A DNA stretch of 60,000 nucleotides from Apostichopus japonicus (taxonomy: Eukaryota; Echinodermata; Holothuroidea; Aspidochirotida; Stichopodidae). The notes below the pieces were generated by a model. The model searched no databases. It had not been told where the DNA came from and saw only the letters and a program-made list of their open reading frames with translations. The position numbers and the translations under genes were made by a program. Of the stretch, positions 45,993-57,130 are shown one piece after another (within the stretch, counting starts at the first letter, position 1; every line of letters starts with the position of its first letter). The stretch spans positions 26,688,841 to 26,748,840 of the forward strand of contig NC_092575.1 of the NCBI RefSeq assembly GCF_037975245.1. Reading direction: 5' to 3'.

Positions 45993-47604
45993 CACTTAGT
46001 TTCGTTTTAACTCGAGCTGGTTGCAATAGTCCTTGTACGTCACCAAGAATGATAACAACTTTGATAACCCTGTCTTCTACAATTAATAGAATTATGAAAA
46101 CAGCCGTTTGATATATTTTTCGGATACTATTTTGAGCTTACAACAGAAAAGGAAAGGGGAGGAGGGAGATGTGAAAGAGAAGGTGTGTGAAGTGGTTCCT
46201 CAATTACTTTGGGTAATTTCCATCCACTTCTCGGTTACAACGTGTCCAAGAACGTATAGCTGAGACACTAGAGATACAAATATGAATTTGTAATCAAATA
46301 AAACTATTCGTTTTAAAGATCGTTATTGTGCTCAGTTGAATATGGAAAGTGAATATTTGATTACATGGGCAATGTTGATGATACTTAGAGTATAGGGCTG
46401 CACGTAAATTGACTTCAAACTGTACAATGTTTAACGCAACGCTGTCTAGGCGGTAACCGGTCACCGCTCGGTTACCGTAAACAGCCTATACCAAATACTG
46501 TTTTCCCAAGGACGCGATAGCATATACCAACTCTATCAAGCAATTATAGCTACGTAGTCACGTTCATTGCAGTACCTACGTTTTCTTGCTGGACTATTTA
46601 ACATATACACTTTTTTAGGGTTTATATATAACATGGGGGAGATGATTACATGTATCACACCCCAGTCAAATGTTGGGGATTACATTCTCATATTGTAACC
46701 TTGTGTCAACAATTTGCAACTCATTTTAAATGAAGAAAAACACTTGGATTATCGTCCTATAAAACTGGAACGTTCAGGTTTATAAACTGATAATCTTGGA
46801 ATAGCACACCGATATTCCAGGTTTTCCAACGTATACATAAACACCGCGGTGCAAGGTGTACGTATAAAACTTAATCCGGAAATCGACAGCATTGTACACA
46901 CACAATGCACACAGTGGTGACATCACATATACGTCAACACCAAGGGTTAGGGATGATTATGGGACAAGGGGTGGCGGGTCAGGGATGGTTATGTGACAAG
47001 GGGTAGGGGAGGGGGGCAGGGATATATGGTAATTCTTAAGTGGGTACCGTCGTGCAGAAAAATCGAAATCAAGAGTGAACGAATAATTGAAGAAGACAAT
47101 GTGTTTTGTCCTAAATTTAATTGTCCCCGATCAAGAAAACAGAAAGAATAGTGAAAGAAAAGTAGACTAAAAGATGAAATTATTTAAAATGATTTTAGTG
47201 CAACTTACATAATAAATTCTACAAATTTTTAAGTTCAGCCAAAAAAATTAACACAAAATTGATAAAATCAATAAAAATTTTCCCTTTCTTGTTTGTATAG
47301 GGTTGGCATATGGCTACTTTTAGCATTTTAGTTTTTATAGTAAATGAGATCTACTTGACAAGTAAATTACTATATCAGATCTTATATCATTATATAGAGA
47401 TCTGTTAATATGTATCACATTCGCTATACGTTCAGAGCATAGCAACTATTCAGCCTGTATGAACCTAGGAATAGCGTTCTAGGCTAATGCTATATAATAT
47501 AATTAAAGGCAACACTTTATTCTAAGAGAACCAAACCACCGCATTTTTAATATTATTATTTTTAATTCCTTTAATCAAAGAGAAAGAAATTGAAACGGCG
47601 TTCT
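45993..47604. other. No gene seen; 3' flank of the carboxypeptidase gene
   Basis: A minus-strand AATAAA at 47516-47521 lies about 85 bases past the carboxypeptidase stop and is a likely polyadenylation signal. A short GGGACAAGGGGT duplication lies near 46950-47005. Nothing else is seen. Confidence 0.5.
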
Positions 47605-47801
47605 TTAATCGTAATCATTATTGATTACGTAATCAAGGAGCGCAATCCCTCCATCGTAGCTTTCTTCTCCAGAGGGTAAGATCTGGTCCGCTGGTAGGAC
47701 GAAGCCGTACTCTCCCGTATCTCTTAGTTCTACCACATAGGTGTAAGTAGCGGCTGGTGTACTAGCGAACCCATAGTCATTACTTGCTCCAGACGCTTCA
47801 T
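47605..47801 (-). pseudogene. M14 carboxypeptidase, last exon
   Basis: Acceptor TTTGCTATGGTTACAG, phase 1, ends at TAA 47605-47607. Reads EASGASNDYGF and then TYTYVVELRDTGEYGFVLPADQI, the C-terminal strand and helix of zinc carboxypeptidases A/B. The catalytic Glu (Glu270 in bovine CPA numbering) is in ELRDTG. The position of Tyr248 seems to hold Phe (NDYGF), a change compatible with activity in CPA. This exon itself is intact; the gene is labelled pseudogene because of upstream lesions at 52786, 52819 and about 53545. Confidence 0.88.
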
Positions 47802-48754
47802 CTGTAACCATAGCAAATGGAGAGATGCTGATGTTGTGTGTGTTTTATTTGAAACCTTTCAGATGGACCATGTTCATCCTAAACTCATTGGAATATAATT
47901 TACTGCAAAATGATCCAAGGTTTTTGTGCTATACATATAATTTATGCTATCGATACATAATTAAGTTGTATATTCTATTATGATTAATAATTAATGAGAA
48001 AATATCACACTCGGTTTATAGGAAAGATAAGTTCTGTGACATATGGCTCTAAAACCCTTTATCAATTTTATTTATAGGCCATTTTCCTTCAGTAACAGTA
48101 CAGAAATGATGTGCTGAAACAGCATGAATATAAGGTATGAATAGCGACATCAAGTATACCATGCGAGCTTTATGTGTTTGTCTTACTAGATAAACTTGGG
48201 GGAATGCGGGAAGGGGGATTGGAGAGGAGGGAGGGGGGAGGAACATATTTGTTTCTCACACTCATTAAAAACAGTTGTGGAATTATTTCTAGGAATTTTT
48301 TTTTTCACTCTGTTTGGGGAACCGCAGCAAATTAATATGAAAGATTTTATATCACACAAATTGTAGGTTTAATCCTCCACACTTTAATTCAGGTAAGATA
48401 TATATGGAATATACCAGTGGGCTGAAGCTAAATATGTTATACATAATCGCATGTCATGTTGAGTAAACCAACAATTGAGAACCTTATAGTAGAAAAACAA
48501 AACGTTTGTAGAACACCTGTTATGATGACATCACAGACCACCTACTGCGATCCACTTCCGGTAGAAAGGAATGATTTACCCAATCAAAATAGGTTATATT
48601 CAAATCAACAACATCTCTAGAGTTTGGAAAGATATACTGAGACCGGGTTTTCTATAAAACAGCTGGATAGGGTTTTGTTCGTATAACGATAATTGCTACA
48701 TTGTCTTCCATCGGTGTAATCCATTGAAGGATCAAAGCAATTGATTTTACTTAC

Positions 48755-48845
48755 AGAGCAGCCTCGCAGATGCACCGTGGATGTAACCCCCGGCAACGCT
48801 GTTTGTTGAGTTCATAGCGGCCGCCATTGCTGCCGCAGCTGCCAG
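48755..48845 (-). pseudogene. M14 carboxypeptidase, exon with Ala-rich helix
   Basis: Acceptor ATCATTCTTACAG-type before 48845 and donor GTAAGT after 48755, phase 0 to 1. Encodes LAAAAAMAAAMNS, then VAGGYIHGASARLL plus the first base of Tyr. It matches the family helix A.xAxxAL and the Y..G..S..LY segment before the S1' pocket. In-frame with both neighbours. Confidence 0.85.
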
Positions 48846-49494
48846 CTGTAAGAATCATCGAGAAATAACAAATGTTAAACATTTTCCGGAAACTATTTGT
48901 AAAATATGTTAACCTATAGTTCTTTAATTCCATATCTAAATGGCAGTAAATCTCTCTCTCTAACTTCCAACTGAAAAGCTCGTATAGGGAAACTAAACGA
49001 ATGTTGTTCTCATTCTTGAATATATGCTCTAGAATGTTTAGCATTTGAACGTAAGAAACAGATATTTGATAGTCCAATCGCAGTATCGGATCCAACATTT
49101 CTCATAAGAGTGTCCGGGAGGCAATAGCGGGCTTTCAGTATTATATATAAAGGGATATCGATATTACCAACCTCAATCGGTGTATGTCAAAAAATGGACC
49201 TATACCAATTGAAATGGAGATAAACCAGTTTAATTATGTCGATTTCAACTGTCATGCGTTTATTCCCAGTGTTTTGTTGCAGGTGGTACGTCATAGGAGA
49301 TTAACATTGATAGATATACCGTACCGAAACAACGGTGCAGAAAAAAAAGAAAACAGTAATAATCGGTAAATGGAATGTCTACTATGTAAGGTACTTCGTT
49401 CAGTTAACAATATAATTCGCAACTAAGTCTTAATGTCAAATATATATAATTAAAAAGGGGCGCTGTTCCCTGTGGTCCCCTCAATGGATTTTAC

Positions 49495-49712
49495 CTGATT
49501 TTCTGACTCTGCTGGTAGTTCAGCTGCTGAACTGTAAGACCAAGGAGCGAGGATAGGCTGTGAGTAACTGTGCCAATCAATGAATACTTTGGTCACTCGG
49601 CCAGCGGCTTTCAAGGCCTGAAAATGAGCATCAACGGCCGTAGTTTCAGGGTTGTTAAGAGGAGTAAATCCACGGTAAACAATAGAACATGGCCAAGGGC
49701 TCGCTCCATTCT
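49495..49712 (-). pseudogene. M14 carboxypeptidase, exon with third zinc ligand
   Basis: Acceptor CGTATCTTACAG, donor GTAAAA, phase 1 to 0. Reads NGASPWPCSIVYRG, ... ALKAAGRVTKVFIDWHSYSQPILAPWSY. The His of HSYSQ is the third zinc ligand (His196 in CPA numbering). The exon joins WG-Q-NGAS across the splice. Intact frame. Confidence 0.9.
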
Positions 49713-49969
49713 CTGTAAGATACGGTTCAGCTTATACGTAAATGACGTAATGACGAATGTAGAAAATGACCAAATACGTACATACACTTGTACGATATGC
49801 AAATGAGCGAGGATGACGTCATATTTGTCATTTAAATAAGCCCTTTGTAATGGGTCATTTTCGATATTACACAGGATTATAATCTCGATTTTAGATGTTG
49901 ATATCTTCAAAAATTACCAGGAACAACGGTAAGCTTAGTTTATAGTCGTCAAAATTATGATGCACTTAC

Positions 49970-50060
49970 GTCCCCAAAAAGCATCAAAGTTTCGATTCAA
50001 ATCAGTTCCGACGCAACCAAAATCAGGATTAGGCTGACGAGCTTTCCTCCAAAGTCGCTC
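49970..50060 (-). pseudogene. M14 carboxypeptidase, exon with substrate-binding Asn-Arg
   Basis: Acceptor GTTTTCTCACAG, donor GTAAGTGC, phase 0 to 1. Reads ERLWRKARQPNPDFGCVGTDLNRNFDAFWG. The NRNFD motif holds the Asn144/Arg145 pair that binds the substrate carboxylate in the family. Intact. Confidence 0.92.
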
Positions 50061-50476
50061 CTGTGAGAAAACATGAACAACAACTTGATTGATATGTTAC
50101 AGTATTTACAATATTTCATAAACAATACTAAGGAAGTTATAATGATTTTAAAACAATTTTTATGGAAGTACTTATTTATCTTTCTTGTTTTATTTTTCTG
50201 GAATAGTTTAATAATGTTAATATATTGTATCTGAAGTTTAATTCAGAAAATATAACAACCGTTCTCTGGATCTTTTAGGAAATTAATTTAGTGACATACA
50301 GATAAAACTCAGTACGTAATTTGTAGGAATCCTACAAAACTCAATATTTTATACTTTTAATCCTAAATTATTTTAAATATTCTGCATGGTACGATCAGTA
50401 TTAAGAAGTTTCTCGATAAGAGTGATTTTTCTTATCTACACTAGATAATAAGATGATACAAAATATCATATAAAAA

Positions 50477-50684
50477 TGTTCCCACTCCCTCCCCTCCCCT
50501 CTCTCCCTCCCCTCCCCTCTTTCCCTCCCCTCCCCTCCCTCCCCTCCTTGTATTCTAGTAAGTCAGAGTCAATGTCCCGCATGTCTCTAGTAAGTCCCGA
50601 GCCAATGCCACGCTTGTCTCCCTCCCCTCCCCTCTCTCCCTCCCCTCCCCTCCCCTCCCCTGCCCTGCCCTCCCTCCCCTCCTT
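50477..50684. repeat. CCCTCCCCT-rich low-complexity tract
   Basis: Two C/T-rich blocks of CTCCCCTCCC type, at about 50482-50547 and 50622-50684, separated by one block of the 33-44 bp minisatellite. The Pro/Ser or Gly/Glu/Arg ORFs here are repeat translations. Confidence 0.9.
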
Positions 50685-51225
50685 GTATTCTAGTAAGTCA
50701 GGGTCAATGTTCCGCATGTCTCTAGTAAGTCCCGAGCCAATGTCACGCTTGTCTCTGGTAAGTTCGAGTCAATGTCCCCCTTGTCTCTAGTAATTCCCGA
50801 GTCAATGTCCCGCTTGTCTCTAGAAAGTCCCGAGTCAATGTCCCGCTTGTCTTCTAGTGAAACCGAGTCAATGTCCCGTTTGTAGTCTAGAAATTCCGAT
50901 GCAAAGTCCCGCTTGTATTGTATTAAGTCCGAGTCAATATCCTGCTTGTCTCTAGTTAGTCTGAGGAAATGTCCCGCTTGTCGCTATTAAGTCCAAGTCA
51001 TTGCTTGGGTGTCTTTTAGTAAGTCCGGATCAATGTTCCACTTGTCTCTAGTAAGTACGAGTCAAAGACACTGTTGTGTTCTAGGAAGTCCGAGTCAATG
51101 TCCCGCTTGTCGTCTGGTATGTCCGAGTCATGATCCAAAACAAACTGAATCTGACATCACGTTTGAGCTCGGTTGACCCGAGTCCCGAGTCCAATTCCGA
51201 GTACAAGTCCGAGTTCAAGTTTCAG
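50545..51225. repeat. Minisatellite, ~33-44 bp unit, in carboxypeptidase intron
   Basis: About 15 units of TCTAGTAAGTCCGAGTCAATGTCCCGCTTG type with increasing decay to the right, grading into a TCCGAGT-rich end near 51180-51220. No spacer-repeat alternation, so it is not a CRISPR array. Confidence 0.9.
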
Positions 51226-51325
51226 ACGATGAACTATAACCATTAAGCTACCTTCATTCCACCAATCCAGTGTTCCACTGCCCCCCCCCCACCCTCGCCA
51301 TTTCACCACCATAACAGTTACTTAC

Positions 51326-51439
51326 ATCCGTCCAAGTAAAGACGTAGCCATCTCCGTTGAGACTGGGGACGATGTGTAGGTCAAACATACCGAGGACTCT
51401 TCTTGCATCTGCGTCTCCATTATTATACATTTCCAAGAG
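51326..51439 (-). pseudogene. M14 carboxypeptidase, exon with HIVPSLNGDGY
   Basis: Acceptor GGGTTTTTTGGAAG, donor GTAAGT, 38 codons, phase 0 to 0. Reads LLEMYNNGDADARRVLGMF, then DLHIVPSLNGDGYVFTWTD, the conserved P-x-x-N-x-D-G-Y strand of M14 enzymes, which leads into RLWRK of the next exon. Intact. Confidence 0.9.
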
Positions 51440-52593
51440 CTTCCAAAAAACCCAAAAAAGATGAAAGAAGACGAAAAACAGGTAATAATATTTAGTCCAC
51501 TATTTTTAATGAAACTATGCTACAAACATAAAGAAATCTTCTCCCCCCCCCAAAAAAAAAAGATTATCATTAAAATATATTTGCCGAAATGCCATATTAG
51601 CTATGTATTTTTATAACTTAATAAGTGAGTTCTTAATGTTATCAAGTTTAGAGCGTCATGATACCAAATTTTGATCTTGTTTCCGTGATTAGTAACATTG
51701 GAACCTAAACATCGGTTATTTTTTCTTCGAAAATATGCTATATGCATATTTAATGTGAACTGTAAGAATGTATTAGTTATTTAATATCATTATGTTTTCA
51801 AACCAAGTAAAATATAAAAAAGATACAACAGTTTCCACAACTTCAAACTTTTATATGTCGAATGTATAATTGTGGTAAGTACTGGCGATGCTCCAGGCAT
51901 GTGTAAGTAAAGGGTTTTTTTTTTAAATTTTTTATTTGATCAATATTATCCGTCGGTTGAAGAAATAGGTCGAAATAAGCTTAGCCATCTGGAGGTACAA
52001 AAGCAGCTGACGTAACGAGTGACTGATTAAACAATAGGCTAATAAAGATATCAACCTCTTAAATCTTTATCGCCAAAGATATTACACGATATTTATAGTA
52101 AATATTTACTTAGTTTAAGCAAATGAATTATCTGAAGGTATATACGTGACAAGGCATTATGTGGAGTTTAATACGGCAGATACATATTAATTTATAATAA
52201 ATTACATGCTCACTGTATAACTTTTAAACCAGCAGAGTGCTCATCGATAAGTGCTGGTTGGGCAGGGGTGCAAACGACAAGAAACGGAAGTGCGTACCAT
52301 AGCGGAGGTATAGAGCCCGGGGGGGGGGTGTATTTTCTTTATACAGAAGGTAAAGCATATTAGTGTACACCGTACACAGGATAAGATGCTGACAAATGTC
52401 AAGGTGATGTGGATAGAAAAGTATAGGGGGTGCTTCTCGGTGATATCATACAGAGTCGACTGACCCCCCTCCCCCCCCCCCCACCGCGCCCCTCACACAG
52501 TCGTTTTAGCAGCGAGTTATTAGCAACAGCTAACATTAGACTAACGATACTTGGAAGCTCCATGAACTGAATGAGTGAGAATCAGCTGGGATA

Positions 52594-52664
52594 GGTGGGG
52601 CTCGTGGGGCTGGTGTGGCTGGTTTGACTGGTTGGGCTGGTGGGGCTGGTGGGATTGGTAGGGA
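52594..52664. repeat. (GGGGCTGGT)n-like minisatellite
   Basis: Eight or so 9-base units of GGGGCTGGT with point changes, in an intron of the carboxypeptidase gene. Confidence 0.85.
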
Positions 52665-52719
52665 AGAGGAACAGTGCATTTGTCGCGTCTTCAAATCTCA
52701 TTAACTTTTCTACACTGAC

Positions 52720-52837
52720 CTTTCCAGTAAAGAACATCACGTTGGCTGGGGAGATCCATTCTCTCGCATGAATTCCTCCTTCGAATTAAACGACAGGCTT
52801 GGATCGGAAGCCAGGGCGTTTTTTCGGGTGCAGCAAT
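52720..52837 (-). pseudogene. M14 carboxypeptidase, exon with first zinc ligands, disabled
   Basis: Acceptor CATTTTTCGGCAG, donor GTCAGT. The exon should read IAAPEK..GFRSKPVV-x-FEGGIHAREWISPANVMFFTGK. HAREW holds the first two zinc ligands (His69 and Glu72 in CPA numbering). Two lesions are visible: an extra base in the T6 run at 52819-52824 that separates IAAPEK from GFRSKPVV, and a TAA (plus strand TTA at 52786-52788) where an aromatic residue is expected before FEGG. The zinc site itself is conserved, so the disabling is recent or an error. Confidence 0.88.
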
Positions 52838-53497
52838 CTGCCGAAAAATGATAAAATCAGTTAATAGAAAGAACTTCTCTAACTTAATTTAATATTTATT
52901 CATATATGTGACACCTCCGAAGCGATTGATAAAGCCAAACAACTTCATTTTGTCTTGGTTGCTGAAAAAAGAGGGGAAAACAGGCAATGTAAACCCACCC
53001 CTACCTCGAAAAAAAATTCCTCGAAAAAATTAAGACCTTTGTATTTAATTGAAGATTAAGAAATTCTTAGGCATCGTTCTAGATAGTTAAGTCGCCATGA
53101 AAAATGAGTGACAACAACCATAAGTGTTTTGCAATAAATTTGTAAAACTGCTTGAGATTTCGAATTCTATTCTATTTAAATTGAATCTCTTTACAAGGCT
53201 TCTAACGAATCACCAATGAGGTGATATAAGAGAATGCACAATTGGAGAAAACAGATTATATTCAACAGATGTTGCCAATATTAATAAACAAATTCATGAG
53301 GCCTTATAGAGACAAAGCATATCGTACAATTTTACAAATCCTTTTAAAAATCCTTCAATATTTGGCATACACTATGAACTAATAACACAACCTTTCTGAA
53401 TATTTACAAAATGTGGTGCGATCATACAGATGTTATTTTTCCCAAATGAGATTATGATTACTAAATAAATTATCATAAACTATATATATGTACACAC

Positions 53498-53594
53498 CTC
53501 CAGAGCTCCAATTTCACGTCCTTCATAGCTTTCACCAAATTTAAATTTTGTCTATAGGGTATTTGTTATCGACGTCTGTAGCCCATTGTTGAAT
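53498..53594 (-). pseudogene. M14 carboxypeptidase, first peptidase-domain exon seen, frame-broken
   Basis: Acceptor GCATTTCTTCCAG, donor GTGTGT (weak). Starts IQQWATDVDNKYPID and ends, one frame off, FKFGESYEGREIGALE, the family pattern W...YP......G.SYEGR....L. The shift lies in AAAATTTAAATTT at about 53541-53549. A further exon with the mature N-terminus is expected upstream but was not found. Confidence 0.8.
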
Positions 53595-53819
53595 CTGGAA
53601 GAAATGCATTTTAGTTACTAGAAGACCCTGAACACACCCATGACGCACCCCTTCCCTTCTACCAGTTCATGTTGGGTGGTGTGTTAAATGAAAAAAGTAA
53701 AATATTCTACGCCTCATGCAGGTTTCACTGCTAAAAATAAAACATAAATAAAGATAAAAAAGAAACTGGATTGAGCTTTGAATATAATGTTAAATGTAAA
53801 CTCTCCCATGAACCTCTTT

Positions 53820-53975
53820 TTCCTTGTTTGAGGATGGGACCTTTGACCATTGAGGTAGGCGTGTGGGTAGGGAAGGGGAAAAGGAGGTGGAAGGAAGGGG
53901 AAGGAAGGGGAAGGAAGTGAAAGGAGGAGATGAGAGGGGAGGAGGGGGAAGGGCGGGAAGGAGAGGGAGGTGGTT
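53820..53975. repeat. Purine-rich (GGAAGG)n tract
   Basis: A/G-rich run of GGAAGGGGAAGGA type, roughly 53870-53972, without coding signal. Confidence 0.8.
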
Positions 53976-54607
53976 GGCTGGACGTTTGCTAGTTGTATGT
54001 TATTTCTAAGGTAGCTTTATCAAATGGTTAATTACTAGAAATTGTGTTGTTACATGATACTTTCTCTGTTAGTGACGTCATAAACCTTCAGAAAGGAACC
54101 AAAATATTTAAGACTAAATTAATTACGGCAGTTTGATCGATATCGGCGAAAGGTTATGATACGTTCACACATTGTCCCTGTTTTTTGTATGATTAATTAT
54201 TTCTTCCTTGTAAGGAAATCAATTTCCAGGTTGCTCAGTCAAAAGGCAATAAAACAAGAATAAATACAACAAACAAATTGTAAGAAATTTCACCGGTTAC
54301 CACCTGTTGGCCATCTCAAGATAATATAAATGTGACATCAAGTTTGTTTTTAATTCTTTTCATATATCATTTCCTTTTTGATTGATATGTCAGTGGGTAG
54401 TGAGAACGTTTTATTATTTAACAGATGTGAAACTTTCAGCTCTTTACACTTAAAGTAGCACCTGTACCACACATATGTGTCAATATTAGGCGTAGTAACA
54501 CCCTTAATGTACAATCAAACACAAAGCATAAAATAAACGAAGAAGAACACTCTCACTCAAAAATGCAAAAGTTATGAAAGCAGAATCTACCGTTTAGACC
54601 TGTTTAC

Positions 54608-55343
54608 CAGGGGCGTCAATCCCAATTGAAAAGTGGTGGTGGGTGGGAGGGGGGGGGGCATAAAAGACTGAACATGGATAAACTGACTTTTTAGATCATG
54701 TAACAATCCGTGCAGCACAAATTCATTGTAATGTTACATATCCGTGGGCTACTGTTATAGAGGAAAATAATGAATCTGATAAAACATAAAGACGTAATAA
54801 ATGTATTTATGAATCGTAGTTTCACATTAGACGTTATATCTTAGAAGCTGTCTACGATTATTCTAACAAAACTCGTGAAAACCAAAACAAACGCACGGTG
54901 ATCGCATCCGCGATCGTGCATGTACACGATGAATGGTAAAAATAAACTTGTGTTCTTTTCAACGCCATTCCTACAATACGTGCCTGGAATATTGAGGTTA
55001 CACACTACTGACAAATGAAATCAGAAAAAAAAATGATATGAAAATTTCGCTAAAAAGGACTGAAATAGCACATACTGTTCCAATGTCCACGTTATCGTAG
55101 GTCTACTTTCTTTTACGAAGTGGAAATATCAGGGTGTTGCTGCCGCCCCCCCCCCCCCCCCCGTAAGCAGAGGAGAATAGAACATTAATAACTGCTAAGC
55201 TCATACCATAACATTTGAGTTGGAATGCACGAGTCATTATGAACCTGATAGACTATAGCGCCTACATGAGTCAGTCACTAAACCTGGGGGGGGGGGGGGC
55301 ATTTATATTTAAAAGGGGGCGGCACACATGATTAACGCCCCTG
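54608..55343. mobile_element. hAT-type MITE (736 bp)
   Basis: Ends CAGGGGCGTCAATC and GATTAACGCCCCTG, inverted with one mismatch in 14. G-runs follow the left end and a G-run precedes the right end. No matching 8 bp duplication was found, so one end may be off or the site has mutated. An internal segment (54945-55160) recurs at 58395-58600. Confidence 0.6.
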
Positions 55344-55617
55344 CTAATATACTCCTATATTGTAGTCTAAATAATTATTTCTCACAACTTTAAGACTAAA
55401 AAAGAAGATACCAGATCCTGGGGGTGGGGAGAGGTTCTGCTCCATCGACATCAGTTGTGAATCGGCCACTGTTGTCACGTACAGTATTGAAGATGATAGC
55501 AACGACAATTAAGAGTGTACCGAGGTTCGAAATGAGTTAATGAGTCAACGTAATTGAACTTTAAGATTCACGAAAGATATCAACATAGCTAACAGTGATA
55601 GGGCAAGGAACGATTAC

Positions 55618-55684
55618 TATATGATCTTTGATAGATGGTTTGATTATTTTCAAGTACTTCCTCGATTAGCATAAAGTTCATTGT
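55618..55684 (-). pseudogene. Possible carboxypeptidase propeptide exon
   Basis: Good acceptor (TTAATCTTTCATTTCAG) and a weak donor (GTAATC). Reads TMNFMLIEEVLENNQTIYQRS, similar in pattern to the end of the M14A propeptide (x-F-x-V-x-I-E-x-V-Q-x-x-I), with an Arg where activation cleavage is expected. Its order upstream of the peptidase exons fits. Assignment is tentative. Confidence 0.4.
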
Positions 55685-55954
55685 CTGAAATGAAAGATTA
55701 ATATGTTAATATGTATACTATTTTAAGTTTGCATACTTACATAGCAGAAACAAATGCATTATTTAATTCTCTAATCTTTGAAGCAACCAGCAAGCACATA
55801 CCACCAGACAATTTATACATTCAACATAATTATGAAATGATTTCGGGGTTAGACGGGTAAATATTTTCAGATTTTGGAACAAATTGATAATTTTCAAACA
55901 AATCAAGAAACATTGAACAGTATATAAATGAATCAAATTAAGTTGGTACAGCAA

Positions 55955-56230
55955 TAGGTAGGGTGGGGCGCCCTAACAATGGTAGGGTGCGGCGCCCTTA
56001 CGATGGAATAAGGTGAAGCCCTCAATGGGGTTGTCTACTAGAATAAATAGGTACAGCGATAGGTAGGGTTGGAAGCCCTCACAATGGTAAGGTGTGGCGC
56101 CCTTACACTGGTAGATAGATATTTATTCAGCCACTGATTATAAAAATGCAATGGAAATTGGAAGAATTAGGATGGTACGCCCTTACAATGGTAATATAGG
56201 TCGCCCTTACAATGGTAGGGTGGCAGTCCT
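55955..56230. repeat. Minisatellite with GGTAGGGTGCGGCGCCCTTACAAT units
   Basis: About seven imperfect units of roughly 24 bases, interrupted by AT-rich spacers. Each contains the inverted bases GGCGCC. Confidence 0.8.
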
Positions 56231-56843
56231 AAATGGTGTTGTTTATGGAATAATGATCTATCGAACTCGTTTTCGAGATTTCAAATTTATGAATTTGAGT
56301 TACAATGCATCCGTCGACTGTATGATTTTCCATTTTTGGTTGTTGTGTTTTTGCGATAATTTTTGTTGTCTCCTTGACTCGTGACCCGAATGGTCTACGT
56401 GACTGGAGAAGTAGATTTCAGTAGAACCGTGTATTATAGGACACACAACCCCAAAATTGATCTTTATCTTATATGACTGAGATGGTTGTAAAGAACAACT
56501 CCCCCCAAACAGCTATGAAAAGATCTTGTTTCTTTTGGGAGACATACTAGTTTATATTTCGTGTCTGGGAGCTGCCATTTTGTGAATCTGTGATGTCATA
56601 ATACCGCTAGGATCTGAAACATTTTACGTCTCTTTGCTCTGCTTTTCAAATTCTCAAATGCAATTTATTGTTAACTGGGCTGTAGTATCTTCAAAAGTCC
56701 AAGTTTTCAAGGGTACAACTTTTAAAGCACTGAGAAGCATTGAAGATGGAGGGTTACTCAATGATGACTATTAAAATGTTGAAGGGACAGCAGCTCACCT
56801 ACCACTATCCCGCCCTCCCCTTTCCATCTCATTTGAGGTTCAG
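56231..56843. other. No gene seen; likely intron before the ISG12-like exon
   Basis: No exon with the missing N-terminal ISG12 segment was found. A pyrimidine-rich stretch (56792-56843) ends in the TTCAG acceptor. Confidence 0.45.
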
Positions 56844-57130
56844 GTTCATTGGCTGCTTCGCTCATGTCAGCGACTGGACCAATCGCAGCTGGTAGTCTAG
56901 TAGCAATCTGTCAGTCTATCGGAGCAACCGGTGCAGTGTCTGCAATAGCAGCCGCTGCTTCCAATACATCACTCGCGGAAGCTGGAACTGCCACTGGTAT
57001 TGACATCGTTCGGAAATTGAAAAAGAAATTCAAGAAGAAGAAACCAGCTAAAGAACAAGAGGAACATGATGAGGAAGCTCAGGATGAATCAGATGAGCAC
57101 GAGGAGGATGACGGGAGTGAGGAAGAATAA
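56844..57130 (+). CDS. ISG12/IFI27-like protein, last exon
   Basis: Acceptor CATTTGAGGTTCAG before 56844 and a phase 1 entry (G|GT). Reads GSLAASLMSATGPIAAGSLVAICQSIGATGAVSAIAAAAS, the ISG12 motif: small-residue hydrophobic helices with AAGS, M-S-A, G-x-x-AGSLVA-x-x-QS-x-GA-x-G. These are interferon-induced mitochondrial or ER membrane proteins in vertebrates; invertebrates also have them. After GIDIVRKLKKKF comes a lysine block and then an acidic tail (EEHDEEAQDESDEHEEDDGSEEE split by His/Ala), ending at TAA 57128-57130. Family members usually end soon after the helices, so this tail is unusual. An upstream exon with the start codon is required. ATTAAA follows at 57137-57142. Confidence 0.75.

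Noticed and set aside
50466-50790. Pro/Ser- and Gly/Glu-rich ORFs
   Set aside because: C/T-rich low-complexity tract and minisatellite, no conserved composition beyond the repeat.
50545-51225. Possible CRISPR-like array
   Set aside because: Units are contiguous and diverged with no unique spacers; the DNA is eukaryotic.
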